A stretch of DNA of 64,000 nt from Margaritifera margaritifera (Eukaryota > Mollusca > Bivalvia > Unionida > Margaritiferidae), in contig JAQPZY010001660.1 of the NCBI GenBank assembly GCA_029931535.1, positions 1,141,001 through 1,205,000 of the forward strand. Direction: 5' to 3'. A model generated the notes under the pieces. The model had not been told where the DNA came from. It ran no database searches and was given only the letters and a program-made list of their open reading frames with translations. Positions 10,526 through 22,115 of the stretch are shown in pieces. A program made the position numbers and the translations under genes. Every line of letters starts with the position of its first letter. Positions within the stretch are counted from its first letter, which is position 1.

Positions 10526-12165
10526 ACAAGAGTCCCTCGAAGGGACTGATGCTGTACTGGACGAAAAGAATTTCCAGGAATGCAAGATAAAACCATTTCT
10601 TCCTTTTAACTGTCGAGTCTTGAAACCATCTCTGATATTCTTCAGCCATAACAAGATTAGCTGCTGTGGTAGACATACTGGATGTCAGCTTGGCACCATT
10701 TTGATTTAGGACAAAATGGGCATCATTAGAAATGTTTCGGTGAAAATCCCATGTCTTAAGTATCAGCCATTCAGAGGGAGTAGTGACAACAAGATTTTTA
10801 AGACATTCGTCGTGGCAGGCTTATTGGATGTACGACTGACACAATTTTCATTTAGGACCAACTAGGTGTAGAGTAGAGATAACTATATTTTCAAGATATG
10901 ACTTTCCATTCAGGAGTAGCAATAACACGATTTTCGAGATGGCTGCTGTGCTGGCCATACTGGACGTCAGATCGGCTCCATTTTCATTTAAGACCACCTG
11001 GACATCACAAGAAGTCTTCTGATGAAAACCCACGTCAATATGATTTTCTGTTCAAGTAGAGTTGTGATAACAAGATTTCTGAGATAGCTGCCATGGCGGC
11101 CATATTGAACGTCAGAATGGCATCATTTCTATTTAGGACCAGCTAGATATCATAAGAATTCATTTAGTGAAAACCCCATGCTGATACGAGAAGTAGTGAT
11201 AAAAAGATTTCCAAGAAGGCTGCCATGGCGGCCATATTGGATGTCAAATCGGCACCATTTTAACTTAGCACCAACTAGACATCATAAGAAGTCTTTCAAT
11301 GAAAACCCCATGTTGATATGACCATCCATTCAGGAGAAGTAGCTATAACAAAATGTTCAAGATGGCTGCCGTGGCGGCCATATTAGATCTCAGATCGGCA
11401 CCATTTTTATTTAGGACCAACTAAACATCGTGAGAAGTCTTTTAGTTAAAACTCAATGTTGATATGACCATCCATTCAGAAGGAGCAGCGATAACAAGAT
11501 TGTCAAGATGGCCGCTAAGGCGGCCATATTTGATGTGCCAGCAGCACCATTTTTATTTAGGACTAACTAGAGTGTTTTAGTTGAAACCCCGTGCTGATAT
11601 GACCATCCATTCAGGAGGAATAGCGATAACAAGATTTTCAAGATGGCCACTGTGACGGCCATATTGGATTTCAGGTCGGCATCATTTTCAGCTAAGACCA
11701 ACGAGACATCATAAGAAGTCTTTTAGTGAAAACCCCATGTTGATATGACTATCCATTGAGAAGTAACGATAACAGGTTTTCAAAATAGCTGCCATGGCTG
11801 CCACTTTGGACGTCAAATCGACACTATTTTCATTTAGAACGAACTCGACATCATAGGAAGTCTTTTAACGAGAACCCGTGTTGAGATGACGATTCATTCA
11901 GGAGCAGTAGCGATAACAAGATTTTCAAGATGGCCACTGTGGCGGTCATATTGGATGTCCCATCAGCACCATTTTCATTTAGGAGAAACTAGATTATGGA
12001 ATGAATGTGTGTGTAAAGTTTCAAGACAATCCTCCAAGTAGTTTAGGAGGAGTAGCGATAGCAAACTTGTGCTAACGGATGGACGGACGTCGGACGACAG
12101 ACGAACGACGGACAACAGACAGCAGAACATCCCATAAGCTATTCTGGTCTATAACCGATAGAGTT
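10526..12165 (+). mobile_element. Helentron/pearl-like element A with 146-bp internal array
   Basis: The left end carries a perfect hairpin, AGTCCCT-CGA-AGGGACT, at 10531-10547. The body is a degenerate tandem array of about 146 bp (AAGATTTTCAAGATGGCC, GGCGGCCATATTGGA, GGCACCATTTTCATTTAGGA, GAAGTCTTTTAGTGAAAACC, GACCATCCATTCAGG, AGTAGCGATAAC), about ten units. A distinct 3' segment follows (TGTGTGTAAAGTTTC, GTAGTTTAGGAGGAGTAGCG, GACGG/GACAG-rich), ending near CTGGTCTATAACC. There is no transposase. Non-autonomous bivalve elements with central minisatellites (the pearl class, later linked to Helentrons) have this architecture; the class assignment is inference. Minus-strand frames inside it (10494-10676, 10848-11033) are repeat shadows. 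Confidence 0.65.
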
Positions 12166-12321
12166 AAAAACGGTGGCATCCTACATGCCTATGGTCTCAG
12201 CCATTATCTTCCGGTGCTTCGCGCATGCTTAAGGAAAAGAACATAAAAAAGACGAGTAAGTGTTCGTGGTTCGTGATTGTCATCATAAATTATTTTCTTG
12301 GTTACTGGACTTATCCATCTT

Positions 12322-12324
<3 letters not shown>

Positions 12325-12394
<70 letters not shown>
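12325..12394. repeat. (AT)n microsatellite
   Basis: About 35 AT dinucleotides. The DNA from here to 13059 shows no gene or element I can name. Confidence 0.95.
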
Positions 12395-12398
<4 letters not shown>

Positions 12399-13059
12399 TC
12401 TGAACTCTTATTTTCACTTCGACGACAATGTCATTAAAGTTTTCATCCAACTAAGAACATTGCTATACACAGAAACACAGACAAAAAAAGCGCACGAGAT
12501 ATAACACGTCACATCTCCTTTACACCACGCAACGTCAGTAAGAATAAACATGATGCCCAGCAAGTTTCAATCGCTACTAAGTTTTGCCTATTTCATATAA
12601 TTGTATGAAGAATTCTTTTTGCACAATTAAATCAAAAAGGTGATTGAATATAAATTGTGTAAAAAATAACACTTAGCATACTCCTCTACGGGGGTTACCT
12701 TCCTTTGGTAGGATAACACAACTGTCACAACACCGTCAATTTGGTAGTGAAATGACACCTGGAGAAAACCATGAACCTTTATGAGTTTATCACATTAAGA
12801 GCAAATGTTATTTTCCTCGATCTTTTCCCTAACGAGAACTTCATGTATATTGTCAGTATTTACATAAGTCTAGAGTTTTTTACCTGAAGAGTTTTAGCAC
12901 AAGGGCGATGTATTTACAAGGTAGCAAGTAAACAGGCGTCACCATGTGCCAATGACGTTACAAAGAAGCACATGTGAGTCGCCATACTTAGTCTGGCTTG
13001 TCTTCCTCTTTCCCCTTATTGAATCTCAATCCATGTTAATGGAAATAAAATAGAATCCA

Positions 13060-13157
13060 GTGAGACTGCGTGTATGCTAATGCAGGGGGGGGGGGGGGGG
13101 ACGACGGACTAGCAGTGAGATTGCGTGTATGCTAATGCACGGGGAGGACGGACTAAC
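13060..13157 (+). repeat. Short direct duplication around a poly-G tract
   Basis: Two adjacent copies of a segment containing TGCGTGTATGCTAATGCA and GACGGACTA. The first holds a 16-base poly-G run (13085-13100), the second only GGGGA, so the G run expanded or shrank after duplication. Confidence 0.75.
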
Positions 13158-13225
13158 GTTTAGATGACCGAGAGGTAAAAATAACCTTATGGCATCGATA
13201 TAATCTTAGATAACCCCTAGAAAAA

Positions 13226-14510
13226 CCAGAGTCCCTTGAAGGGACTGACACTCCACTGGACGAAAAGAATTTCTAGGGATTCAAGATAATACCATTTCTT
13301 TCTTTTAACTGCTTAGCGTTGGAACCATCTCTGATATTCTTCAGCGATAACAAGATTTTCAAATTAACTGCTGAGGTGGACATATTGGATGTCAGATTGG
13401 CAACATTTTCATTTGGGACAAAGTAGACATCAATAGAAGTCTTTTGGTGAAAACCCCATGTCATAATGATCATCCATTCTGGGGGAATAGTGACAACAAG
13501 ATTTTTAAGACAGTCGTCGTGGTAGCCATAAGGACCAACAAGACACCATAACTCTTCTGAGGAAAGCCCTATGTCAAAATGACTTTCCATTTAAGAGTAG
13601 CGAAAACAAGATTTTCAAAATGGCCACACATTGAACGTCAGATCAGCACTATTTTAATTTAGGATCAACAAAACATGATAAGAAGTCTTTAAGTGAAAAC
13701 CCCATGCTTATATGAGTACTCATTCAGGCGAAATAGCGATATCAAGTTTTTCAAGCTGGCACTGTGGCAGTCATATTGGACATCAGATCGGCACTATTTT
13801 CATTTAGGACCCACTAGACATCATAAGAAGTCTTCTGGTGAAAACACCATGTCAACTTTCCATTAAGGAGGAGTACTGATAACAAGATGTTCAAGATGGC
13901 CGCTGTGGCAGCCATATTGGACTTCAAATCGGCACCATTTTCATTTAGGACCAACTAGACATCATAAGAAGTCTTTTAGAGAAAACCTCGCGTTGATACG
14001 ACCATACATTCAGAAGTAGCGATAGCCAGATTTTGAAGACGGTCATTGTGTGACTGCTATATTGGAAGTCAGATAGGCAAAATTTCTATTTAGAACTAAC
14101 TAAAAGTCATAAAAAGTGTTTTAGTGAAAACCCCATGATATGACCATCCATGAAAGAGGATTACCGATAACAAGATTTTCGAGATGGCTGCTGTGGCGGC
14201 CATATTGGACGTCATATTGGTACCATTTTCATTTAGGACCAACTTGATATCATAAGAAGTCTTTTAGTGAATACCCCATGTTGATATGACAATTCATGTA
14301 GAATGAGTAACGATAAAGTATTTTCAAACTGGCCGCTGCTGCGGCCATATTGGACCGCAGATCAGCACCATTTTCATTTAGGACCAACTAGACATCATAA
14401 GAAGTCTTTTAGTGAAAATCCCATGCTAATACGACCATCCATTCAAGAAGAGTAGCGATAATAACATTTTCAAAATGGCCGCTATGGCGGCCATACTGGA
14501 TGTCCGAGCA
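13226..14510 (+). mobile_element. 146-bp-array element B, 5' part (broken)
   Basis: The start is homologous to element A. The hairpin AGTCCCT-TGA-AGGGACT lies at 13230-13246, followed by about eight degenerate 146-bp units. The sequence stops abruptly inside the terminal unit (recognisable by GTCCGAGCA, as in the copy at 58214) at 14510. The missing remainder of that unit and the 3' end are found inverted at 15936-16113. The 105-codon minus-strand frame at 13273-13590 is a shadow of the repeats. Confidence 0.7.
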
Positions 14511-15110
14511 AGACACTTCTCCAGCAGCCTTATCAGTATTTCTTGAAAAGCTGCTGTACGTGGTAACGTATTTTTAGACGGACTCTGACGTTTTCTTTTA
14601 AAATGATTTCTTGAAGATAAACAGCCATTGGATCATGTTCTTGAAGTAGAAGACTAATTTTATCAATATTTGACTTTAATCCTCGGCAATTCCATTGCAT
14701 TACGGTGTCAGACAAATTTATGAATGTCGTGGAAGTACAGGACTTATGGTAGCTTTCCCTGATATCAGGGTGGCTGTACAGTGTCCATACTCTAGACTCC
14801 CAAATTTATTAAAGAGCTTGATAAGATCGTCAGATTATTTAGGAAGTCTAGTAGATTCTTTAATCCTCTCCTTGTTTGGTTTAGAGCCTGTATTACCACT
14901 TTCGCCAGCGGTCTACCGGACTTAACCGGTTTCTCCTTAAGAGAGTTGAGAATCTTCTGTGGTACACTAATTCTACGTCCACTAGGGTCAGTGGTTTGCT
15001 TATCTTTTCTTGGACTGGATTTTGGTGGTTTTTCGTTTGCAACATTAGATGTCCTAAATGCTACATTGTCACACCGATTATTCGATTTAGCTGTTTCGCT
15101 GCCGGTTTGG
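14511..15110 (-). pseudogene. LINE 5' fragment: ORF1 C-terminus and start of ORF2 endonuclease
   Basis: On the minus strand a frame of about 100 codons, rich in Lys, Ser and Pro (PPKSSPRKDKQTTDPSGRR), ends at a stop near 14787; it looks like the C-terminal tail of a LINE ORF1. After a short gap ORF2 starts with ATG at 14715. The residues QWNCRGLKSNIDKISLLLQE followed by PMAVYLQE match the beginning of APE-type LINE endonucleases (usually WNxRG and CLQET). The frame breaks after about 60 residues and is lost at the junction with the array element at 14511. A 12-base T run near 15125 also shifts the frame. No functional product is expected. Confidence 0.65.
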
Positions 15111-15935
15111 GTAGCTCAAATCTTTAAAAAAAAAAAATGCTCTTTTGTTAAAGCCATACACAGGGTGATCGGTCATTAAGAATAAGTTGTTTGTAGAATG
15201 CATTACGTCAGCTGATCTCGTGGTTTTCATTTGGCTTTGCTGTATGCATCCTAGTAATTGTGTTCGGTCTTCAGTGTGTCCCTTTAACATCCCCGGTAAT
15301 TTTCTGTGCTTTTGAAAAAGATTGCTAAAAGTAAATGATCGGAGTGTTAAAGGGCAACTGGGTCATGGAACTGCCTACGTAGGTTGTAAATCTAGATTGT
15401 GTTTCGTAACAAAAAATTTGAATGTGAATTGTTTAAATCGTAGAAGTCAAGATAACCGACTGTACAATGTCACAGACGAGATATAAGGTGACTGTAATGC
15501 CAGACTAATTATGTATAATCTGACCAAGAAAACAGGAACGTTAAACAACGCCAGGCACATTGTTAAGATTTGTACTTATTTTTATTTTATTTTATTTTTT
15601 TTCTTCTGGTGGGGGTTGGGGGTGGAATGAGGTGGAATGGGATGGTAGAGACCGAACAGAATGTGTTTCGATTCGTAACCCATTACTTTCACTTGTCACC
15701 TTTATCTATCTCGCTCTCGCTGATCCAGATAGAATAAGTTATAAGCAATTAACAATTCCTTTTGATACAGAAGACGACGGTATATGAACACCATACAAAC
15801 AGAATCAGAGTCCAGTATTTTCATTTAATGATGTTCGCTTTATGATCAATGTGCTTTCAGCCATGATATGCAATGTAACAAGTTCAAAAACTGAACAGAA
15901 TCTGACTCTAATGTGATCAGTAAACAAATGATATA

Positions 15936-16113
15936 TTAGAACTGGTCATAGACCAGTAGAGTTTATGGGATGGCCTTAAGTGTGTCGTCCGTCGTCTGTC
16001 GTCCGTCCGTCGGTTACCACAAGTTTGTTGTCGCTACTCCTCCTAAACTACTTAGAGGATTGCCGTGAAACTTTACACACACATTCATCCCATGTTCTTG
16101 TTGTGCCTAAATG
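15936..16113 (-). mobile_element. 146-bp-array element B, 3' end (inverted)
   Basis: Read on the minus strand: part of the terminal unit (CATTTAGG), then CATGGGATGAATGTGTGTGT, GTAGTTTAGGAGGAGTAGCG, GACGGACGG-type repeats, a perfect hairpin ACTGGTC-TAT-GACCAGT (15941-15957) and a final TCTAA. A 3' hairpin followed by CTRR is the usual right terminus of Helitrons, which supports but does not prove that class. This is the only copy in the window with the 3' hairpin intact. Confidence 0.65.
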
Positions 16114-18225
16114 CATCATCATAAATAATAAAACTCCTCACAGCTAAATTAATCTCAATACTACTTTACAAGACGTATGCTACACGCAGAGACGCCATCA
16201 GGAATGGAAAAAGGTCCTTTAACATTTCAATGACAATCCAACAAATGAAAATCTGAATAAATACCGGAGATCCTATGTCTCTAGGTTGGAGAAGTCTCGC
16301 TTCTCTATTAAATCGCTATGGAATATGGTACGAAAAATCATTGGCAAGAGTAAAATCAGCTGTGTCAAGCATTTAAAGAAATCTGATGAAATGGTCACAA
16401 CCGTACCAGAAATCCGAAAGTACTCTTCACAAGAGAGTCATTCTGAAAACTTCCGCCGTGTACAAACTTGAAAGAAAAGGTTCCTCAAAATTTCAATCTT
16501 TCACTCTCAGAGAGTTACAAGACTCTCTTGATCGAACCCATGACACTTCAGCAAGACCAGATGATATCCACAATCAATTTTTGAAACACTTACCCGACAC
16601 AGCTCTAAATACACTTCTTAACATTTGCAGTAAAAGTTGGGAAACTGGCGAGTTCCCGTAATCTTGGCGAGAAGCAACGGTGATACAAGTACCCAAACCT
16701 GGAAAATGACCAAATCGACCCTTCCAACTATCGTCCCATAGCGTTAACAAGCTGTATTTGCAAAACCATGGAACGGATGATAAATGACAGACTACACTAG
16801 TATCTCGAATCCAACAAACTACTATCCAACTTCAGTATCGATTCAGACGCCAGAGAAGCACAATAGAACATCTTGTCAGACTTGAAGCATTTATTAGAGA
16901 AGCTTTTATAAATAAAGAACAAATAGTTACCGTCTTTTTCGATATGGCGAAAGCTTACGACAGCACATGGAAGTACGGCATAACGAATGATCTGTTCGAC
17001 CTAGGTTTAAGGGGCCGCCTACCTAACTTTATGTCCAATTCTTTGGAAGAATTTTCCGAGTTAAGGTAGGCAGTACCCTTTCTGAAAGCTATTATTAGGA
17101 CATCGGCGTATCTTCAGGCAGCATCTTGTCAATGACCTATTCAACGTCAAAATTAACAGCATAGTTAACTGCCTTAATCTAGGAACGGACTGCTCATTGT
17201 ATACTGACGACTTTTTGATCTGCTATAGATCACAGTGTATGCATACTATTGAACAACAGCTACAGATGAGCATAAGAAAACTTCAGAAATGGGCAGAGGA
17301 AACCGGTTCAAATTTTCGAAATAAAAAACTAACTGTGTGCATTTCTGCCGATCACATCATATTCATGATGATCCAAAGCTCTATCTGAACGGTTGTCTTA
17401 TTTCTGTTGTGGAGGGGAGCACATTTTTAGGGCTTATTTTCGATTCCCTATCCACATTGAAAGCCTTGCAGAATTTTAAATCTGAAAACCAGTTAATATC
17501 CCAGATATAACAGAAACATGATGTTCTCATATAATCTGGGAAAAGTATTATGTACTGTTGGCTGCCTAGTCATATTGGCATAAAGAGTAACGAAAGGCAA
17601 ATAAAGCAGCCAAAGCTGCCCGGCAGTCACCCGTTTCTGAATGGAAGGTTCCATATACTATCTTGAAATACTGTATAAATCAGCATGTTCGTCATCCTTG
17701 GCAAAATATGTAGAATGAAAACTCTACAAACGACCTTAAAAGCATCAAACTCACTATTGGAGTGTGGCATCCCTCGTGTAGAACAAATTGAAGAGATTAG
17801 GTGGTATTGTGCCGATCGCGTACCTCGACCGGAATGTGTACCCTGCAGTGTCCAAGGACAGAGGAGCACATTCTTGTAAAGTGTGTCTATTTCTACCCTG
17901 TGAGACAGAAGTATTGTGATGTGAACTGCTTGAAGAAGACGTACGAGGACGTACCACTCGAATAAATCTTGGACTTTTTAAGGGAATGCGGTTTAGACAA
18001 TACATTTTAAAATTCTTGTAAGAATTTTACATGTGTTATCTTTATTTGTGTTTTATATACATTGTACAAAATTTTAACATCTTTACAGTTTATATTTGAT
18101 CTTGTTGTTCTTAAGTTTACATTTTGTGGAAGGGCTAAACATCCAAAATTTGTGTGTAATTCATTTTTACATTTTTGGAACTTAACCTTTTGTTGGCACT
18201 ACATAGCCCTTAAACACTACTACAT
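16114..18225 (+). pseudogene. LINE ORF2 remnant: reverse transcriptase, RNase H and 3' UTR
   Basis: Degenerate ORF2 of an I/Jockey-group LINE (APE type with RNase H). Visible in order: RT fingers (DTSARPDDIHNQFLKHLP, about 16548-16600), YRPIALTSCICKTMERMI after a frameshift (about 16730), FFDMAKAYDSTWKYG (about 16938-16980), the catalytic box YTDDF at 17200-17214 (usually YVDDF/YADDx), and the RNase H C-terminal motif WLPSHIGIKSNE at 17559-17594. A last segment (EEHILVKCVYFYPVRQKYC, about 17860-17920) follows. Stops and frameshifts occur throughout and most of the endonuclease is missing. The 3' UTR to 18225 is homologous to the second copy at 39214-39808. Element dead. Confidence 0.8.
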
Positions 18226-18444
18226 ATATATTAAACAAAGACAAGTGTGATCATGACTCTGAAATAATTATTAAATAAATATTTTCTTTCTTTTATAAAA
18301 TAAAAATATTAGATATTGTTGTTTCTGGTGTGTACAGGTACCTTGAACACGATAAGATAGAGTTAAATAATTCGTGACTAATTTTGATTGCTTCTGTGGA
18401 AATATATCTACAAAGACAAACTTGTTCTTAGACAAATGCAATTT

Positions 18445-18469
18445 CATACATACATACATACATACATAC

Positions 18470-18540
<71 letters not shown>
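18445..18540. repeat. (CATA)n(TA)n compound microsatellite
   Basis: Seven CATA units, then about 35 TA dinucleotides, running directly into the composite array that follows. Confidence 0.9.
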
Positions 18541-18544
<4 letters not shown>

Positions 18545-19000
18545 GACACCAATATAATCTAACAGGTTTGAGAGTTATAATCATTCCAAGCAGGAATGGG
18601 ACTCATGCCGGGAATAACACATACATACATACATACATACATACATACATACATACATACATACATACATACATACATACATACATACATACATACATGC
18701 GTACATATACATACATACATACATACATACATACATACATACATACATACATACATACATACATACATACATACATACATACATACATACATACATACAT
18801 ACATACATACATGCATGCATGCATACATACATATATACAGACATACATACATACATATATATATATATAATGACACCAATATAATCGAACAGGTTTGAGA
18901 GTTATAATCATTCCAAGCAGGAATGGGACTCATGCCGGGAATAACACACACATACATACATACATACATACATACATACATACATACATACATACATACA

Positions 19001-19032
<32 letters not shown>

Positions 19033-19130
19033 CATACATACATACATACATACATACATACATACATACATACATACATACATACATACATACATACATA
19101 CATACATACATACATACATACATACATACA

Positions 19131-19168
<38 letters not shown>

Positions 19169-19381
19169 GACACCAATATAATCGAACAGGTTTGAGAGTT
19201 ATAATCATTCCAAGCAGGAATGGGACTCATGCCGGGAATAACACATACATACATACATGCATACATACATACATACATACATACATACATACATACATAC
19301 ATACATACATACATACATACATACATACATACATACATACATACATACATACATACATACATACATACATACATACATACA

Positions 19382-19417
<36 letters not shown>

Positions 19418-19420
19418 TAT
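18541..19420 (+). repeat. Composite array: 78-bp unique spacer plus (CATA)n plus (TA)n, three copies
   Basis: A 78-bp spacer (TAATGACACCAATATAATC ... ATGCCGGGAATAACA) starts at 18541, 18868 and 19165, giving periods of 327 and 297 bp. Each is followed by a long (CATA)n tract and a short (TA)n tract. The spacers are nearly identical (a C/T-to-G difference and ACACATA/ACACACA), while the microsatellite lengths differ. Open frames of up to 299 codons on both strands (repeats of CMYV or HTYI) come from the tetranucleotide and are not genes. Confidence 0.95.
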
Positions 19421-20462
19421 GTTGCAGTAAACGGGGTAATTAAATATAAACAACCCATACTTTTCCCAAAATTGATCGATTTTAAATACTAAAGTTCCTA
19501 TTTTATTTGAAATTCATTAAAAAGTGTCTCTTAACATTAAATTAACTGTAGCGAATATTCAGCTTGCGACTGCATGCAAAAAGGATAATGGTCCTATATT
19601 CAGTGGCACCGAAAAAATATTTTGAAATCGGCATTCTTGGATGCAAGTTGTTTTTAATCCAACCAAACGTGAGGTACGGATATAACTTAACATGGGGATT
19701 ATCTTCTTTTTTTTTATTACTCGTTTAGATGTTTCGAACATTTAAAAAAATCATAATAATAAAGAAGATTGCTACATAAATACATTACTTTCCTCGATCG
19801 TAATTATTTCAACAAATTCAGAATATTCAAAGGCTGACGTAGGGGAATCACTACATGGAACACCTATAGATATGATCATGTTGCCATTTGACTGCTTTGA
19901 AATGCAGGACATGTTGGTAATAAACTGTACATAACTGCAATAAATGACAGAAACAAACTTACATCAATGAATAGACATCAAATAAATTTGGAATTCCCGG
20001 CAGGTGAGGCCTGCGGTGTTTCCGCAGTTGATATATTTTGATCGGTAAAGAAACTAGTCAATATCCGAGATATAGAAAGCCTTTCTGTGCCGTTGAAAGC
20101 GGACAGTAAAATTACGCAAGCAAAATGTCTGCAAAATTCAAACATTCAGGCAACAAAATGTACGCTGAACCACAAATATCTTGAAAAAAGTCCTATACCA
20201 CTTGGTGCTGTCGAATGTATTGAATAAATCAAAGTCTGAAGTGTACCAAAAAATTTTTAAAAAATACCATTGAAGCGTTACTCTCAAAACTGGAGGAAAC
20301 ATTTTTTGTTCTAAGGACATTGGTTATTTGGATACAAAATAGTTGCCAAAAAAAGGACACATAAAGCGTTAAGACAGCCTATCAGTACGAAAAAAAAAGT
20401 CCAATATAATAGTCCTAGTGGACACAACCGCTGATAGGTCCTGAATATTGTCTGACAGATGT
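19421..20462. other. Uncharacterised DNA
   Basis: No repeats or element ends seen. Minus-strand frames of 60 codons (19559-19741, 20138-20320) have no recognisable motif. Confidence 0.45.
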
Positions 20463-20632
20463 TTGGTAGCCGCGGAATCTCAGTTGATGGAGCGTCGGAC
20501 ACTCCTGCACAGGCCAGCCCAGGTCGACTGCCTCGGTTTTTTCTTGGGAAAGGCACTTAGCTCCCATTTCCTCGGCATGATATAGCTAGTAATGTGTTAA
20601 AAGCGCCGTTAAAACCAACAAAAACAAACAAA
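20463..20632 (+). mobile_element. tRNA-derived SINE, decayed head
   Basis: The head retains CAGTTGATGGAGCGTCGGAC (A-box region), but the B box is lost. The central domain CTTGGGAAAGGCACTTAGCTC and the tail CTCGGCATGATATAGCTA ... GCGCCGTTAAAACCAAC match the better copy at 39492-39685. It ends in an A-rich AACAAA tail. Confidence 0.75.
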
Positions 20633-20937
20633 CTGAATTTTTTGCAATATTTTTGTTTATCCTTTGATAGCAGAACTTTTCCTGAAAGACAAATTTATTA
20701 ATATTACATGTATTTCCAAATATGTTTGATTCTAGACATGATGAGAAACTGGCAATTAATGAATAACAAAGCTGTACATCCCAGTGGAAATGTTGCAGGA
20801 TTAGGCTAATGAAAAGTTCGAGCTACAGTCTGGCGTCGTATATTCACAAATATAATTATAACAATAGCATTTAAAATAAATATTTAACATATATCAAATT
20901 TAAATATATTTCAGTGAGATATTATACCATGCTCTTA

Positions 20938-21168
20938 AGCATATTTTCTGATAGCATGGAGTACATATAACACTGGTGAGCAAGAATGTAGATGTCGGTA
21001 TTTTCTGATAGTCTGGAGTACATATAAAACTGATGAGCAAGAATGTTGATGTCAGTATTTTCTGATAGTCTGGAGTACATATAACACTGGTGAGCAAAAA
21101 TGTAGATGTCAGTATTTTCTGATGGTCTGGAGTACATTATAACACCGGTGAGCAAGAATGTAGATGTT
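20938..21168 (+). repeat. Minisatellite, 57-bp unit, 4 copies
   Basis: Four copies of a unit with TATTTTCTGATAGTCTGGAG, TACATATAACACTGGTGAGC and AAGAATGTAGATGTC. Both strands show open frames because the unit is 19 codons long; I see no other reason to call it coding. Confidence 0.9.
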
Positions 21169-21574
21169 AAAGATGTCAGGAACGACACGTTACACTGTAT
21201 TCTCATTTGTGGTCGATTGTCCACTGCCGATTTACACACAACACGTTTTTTTTTGTACACATTAATGGACAGCATACAGAAAATATTATATCTTCATGAT
21301 GACTCCAAGTCTGTATTTGTATATTATATGCATGTGGCCAGCACAAACACTTTCTTACTTTCAAAATTGTTTGGTAATATAATTATGAGTGCATCATTAC
21401 TTGGGTATTATACTTTCTAATACATTTATTTAATTTATTTACGGTTGTATTTTTATATAAGCTCATTCTTTCAATATAGGTTTGTACTATTATTTAAATC
21501 CTGTTAGTCAAATTAAAACAGGTCAGGTATATAGAGTAAAATAAACAAGTAGCCCAGTCCGCGATGTATCCTGT

Positions 21575-21690
21575 CTTTATTGTATATTTAAGCATGTCAT
21601 GATGCTGAATAATAAATATGATATACTAAACAAGCTACAATCCAGCAATCGGATTGGATGAATAATACTTTGACGTCAGTTCAACCAGTA
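21575..21690 (+). repeat. Dispersed repeat copy 1 (paired with 23905-24015)
   Basis: ATTGTATATTTAAGCATGTC, ATGATGCTGAATAATAAATA and GGATTGGATGAATAATACTT align in order with the segment near 23905, at roughly 70 percent by eye. Element type unknown. Confidence 0.45.
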
Positions 21691-21839
21691 AGTGTTTTTC
21701 TTTCTTTCTTTCCTCCATCAGGAGATTTATACCAACGCATACATATAAATGTCACGAAAATATCAAGTTACATGAAAGTGGTAGTAGCATGTGTACAAAT
21801 TCACATTACACACACACACAAACACTTACGCACACATAA

Positions 21840-22115
21840 ATAGCAAATGGGAGGGGTACCGTTCAAGCATTACCCGACGAGGAATGGTTCCGGCTATTCG
21901 ATGACCGCTACAGTCTACACCCGTGGGGTGAAGGGCGATATGGTCATCCCATTCGTAACTTCGAGGTCAATCCTACGGATCATACCTCGAATGTATTTGG
22001 AGAGTTCTCATTTGGATTACTTTGGCTTTTTACGAAACAAGGATTGACCAAGAAGTTACGACTGATCAAACTATTTTTTTTATTCGTAACATCTCGATCA
22101 ATCCTACAGTCAATC
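21840..22115 (+). other. Coding-like open frame, no start or family recognised
   Basis: A 92-codon stop-free frame whose first 60 codons look protein-like: ALPDEEWFRLFDDRYSLHPW, then GEGRYGHPIRNFEVNPTDH, then NVFGEFSFGLLWL. It is richer in GC than its surroundings and dense in Trp, Asp, Glu and Arg. No ATG opens it and no clear acceptor precedes it (the left flank is CA-rich), so it would be an internal exon, a gene remnant or chance. A second, shifted copy of ATTCGTAAC ... TCAATCCTAC occurs at 22083-22110. I do not recognise the product. Confidence 0.25.

Larger units (their letters stand above)
14511..16113 (-). other. Probable inverted segment (1.6 kb)
   Basis: Turning this segment round would rejoin two broken elements at once. 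The array element that stops at 14510 would meet its missing 3' end (now reversed at 15936-16113), and the LINE 5' part (minus strand, 14511-15110) would come to lie upstream of, and in the same direction as, the LINE RT part that starts at about 16114. The array junction lacks only about 10 bp. The LINE junction lacks most of the endonuclease, so a deletion probably accompanied the event. The middle (15110-15935) holds T-rich tracts and nothing I can name. Confidence 0.6.

Noticed and set aside
13273..13590. 105-codon minus-strand frame as a gene
   Set aside because: Similar peptide pieces (NENGADLTSNMA-like) recur in other copies of the 146-bp array on the minus strand, and the unit length breaks the frame between units. 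It is a repeat shadow.
14511..18225. Twin-priming inversion during LINE insertion
   Set aside because: It would invert only LINE sequence, but the 3' end of the neighbouring array element is inverted in the same block, so a genomic inversion fits better.
18445..18540. Telomeric or centromeric repeat (TA/CATA tracts)
   Set aside because: No TTAGGG-type arrays and no long homogeneous satellite. The tracts are local microsatellites.
18559..19458. Open frame of 299 codons on the minus strand and many smaller ones rich in Cys-Met-Tyr-Val
   Set aside because: They follow entirely from the CATA tetranucleotide, which stays open in most frames. The same pattern occurs at 39022-39213 and 32643-32727.
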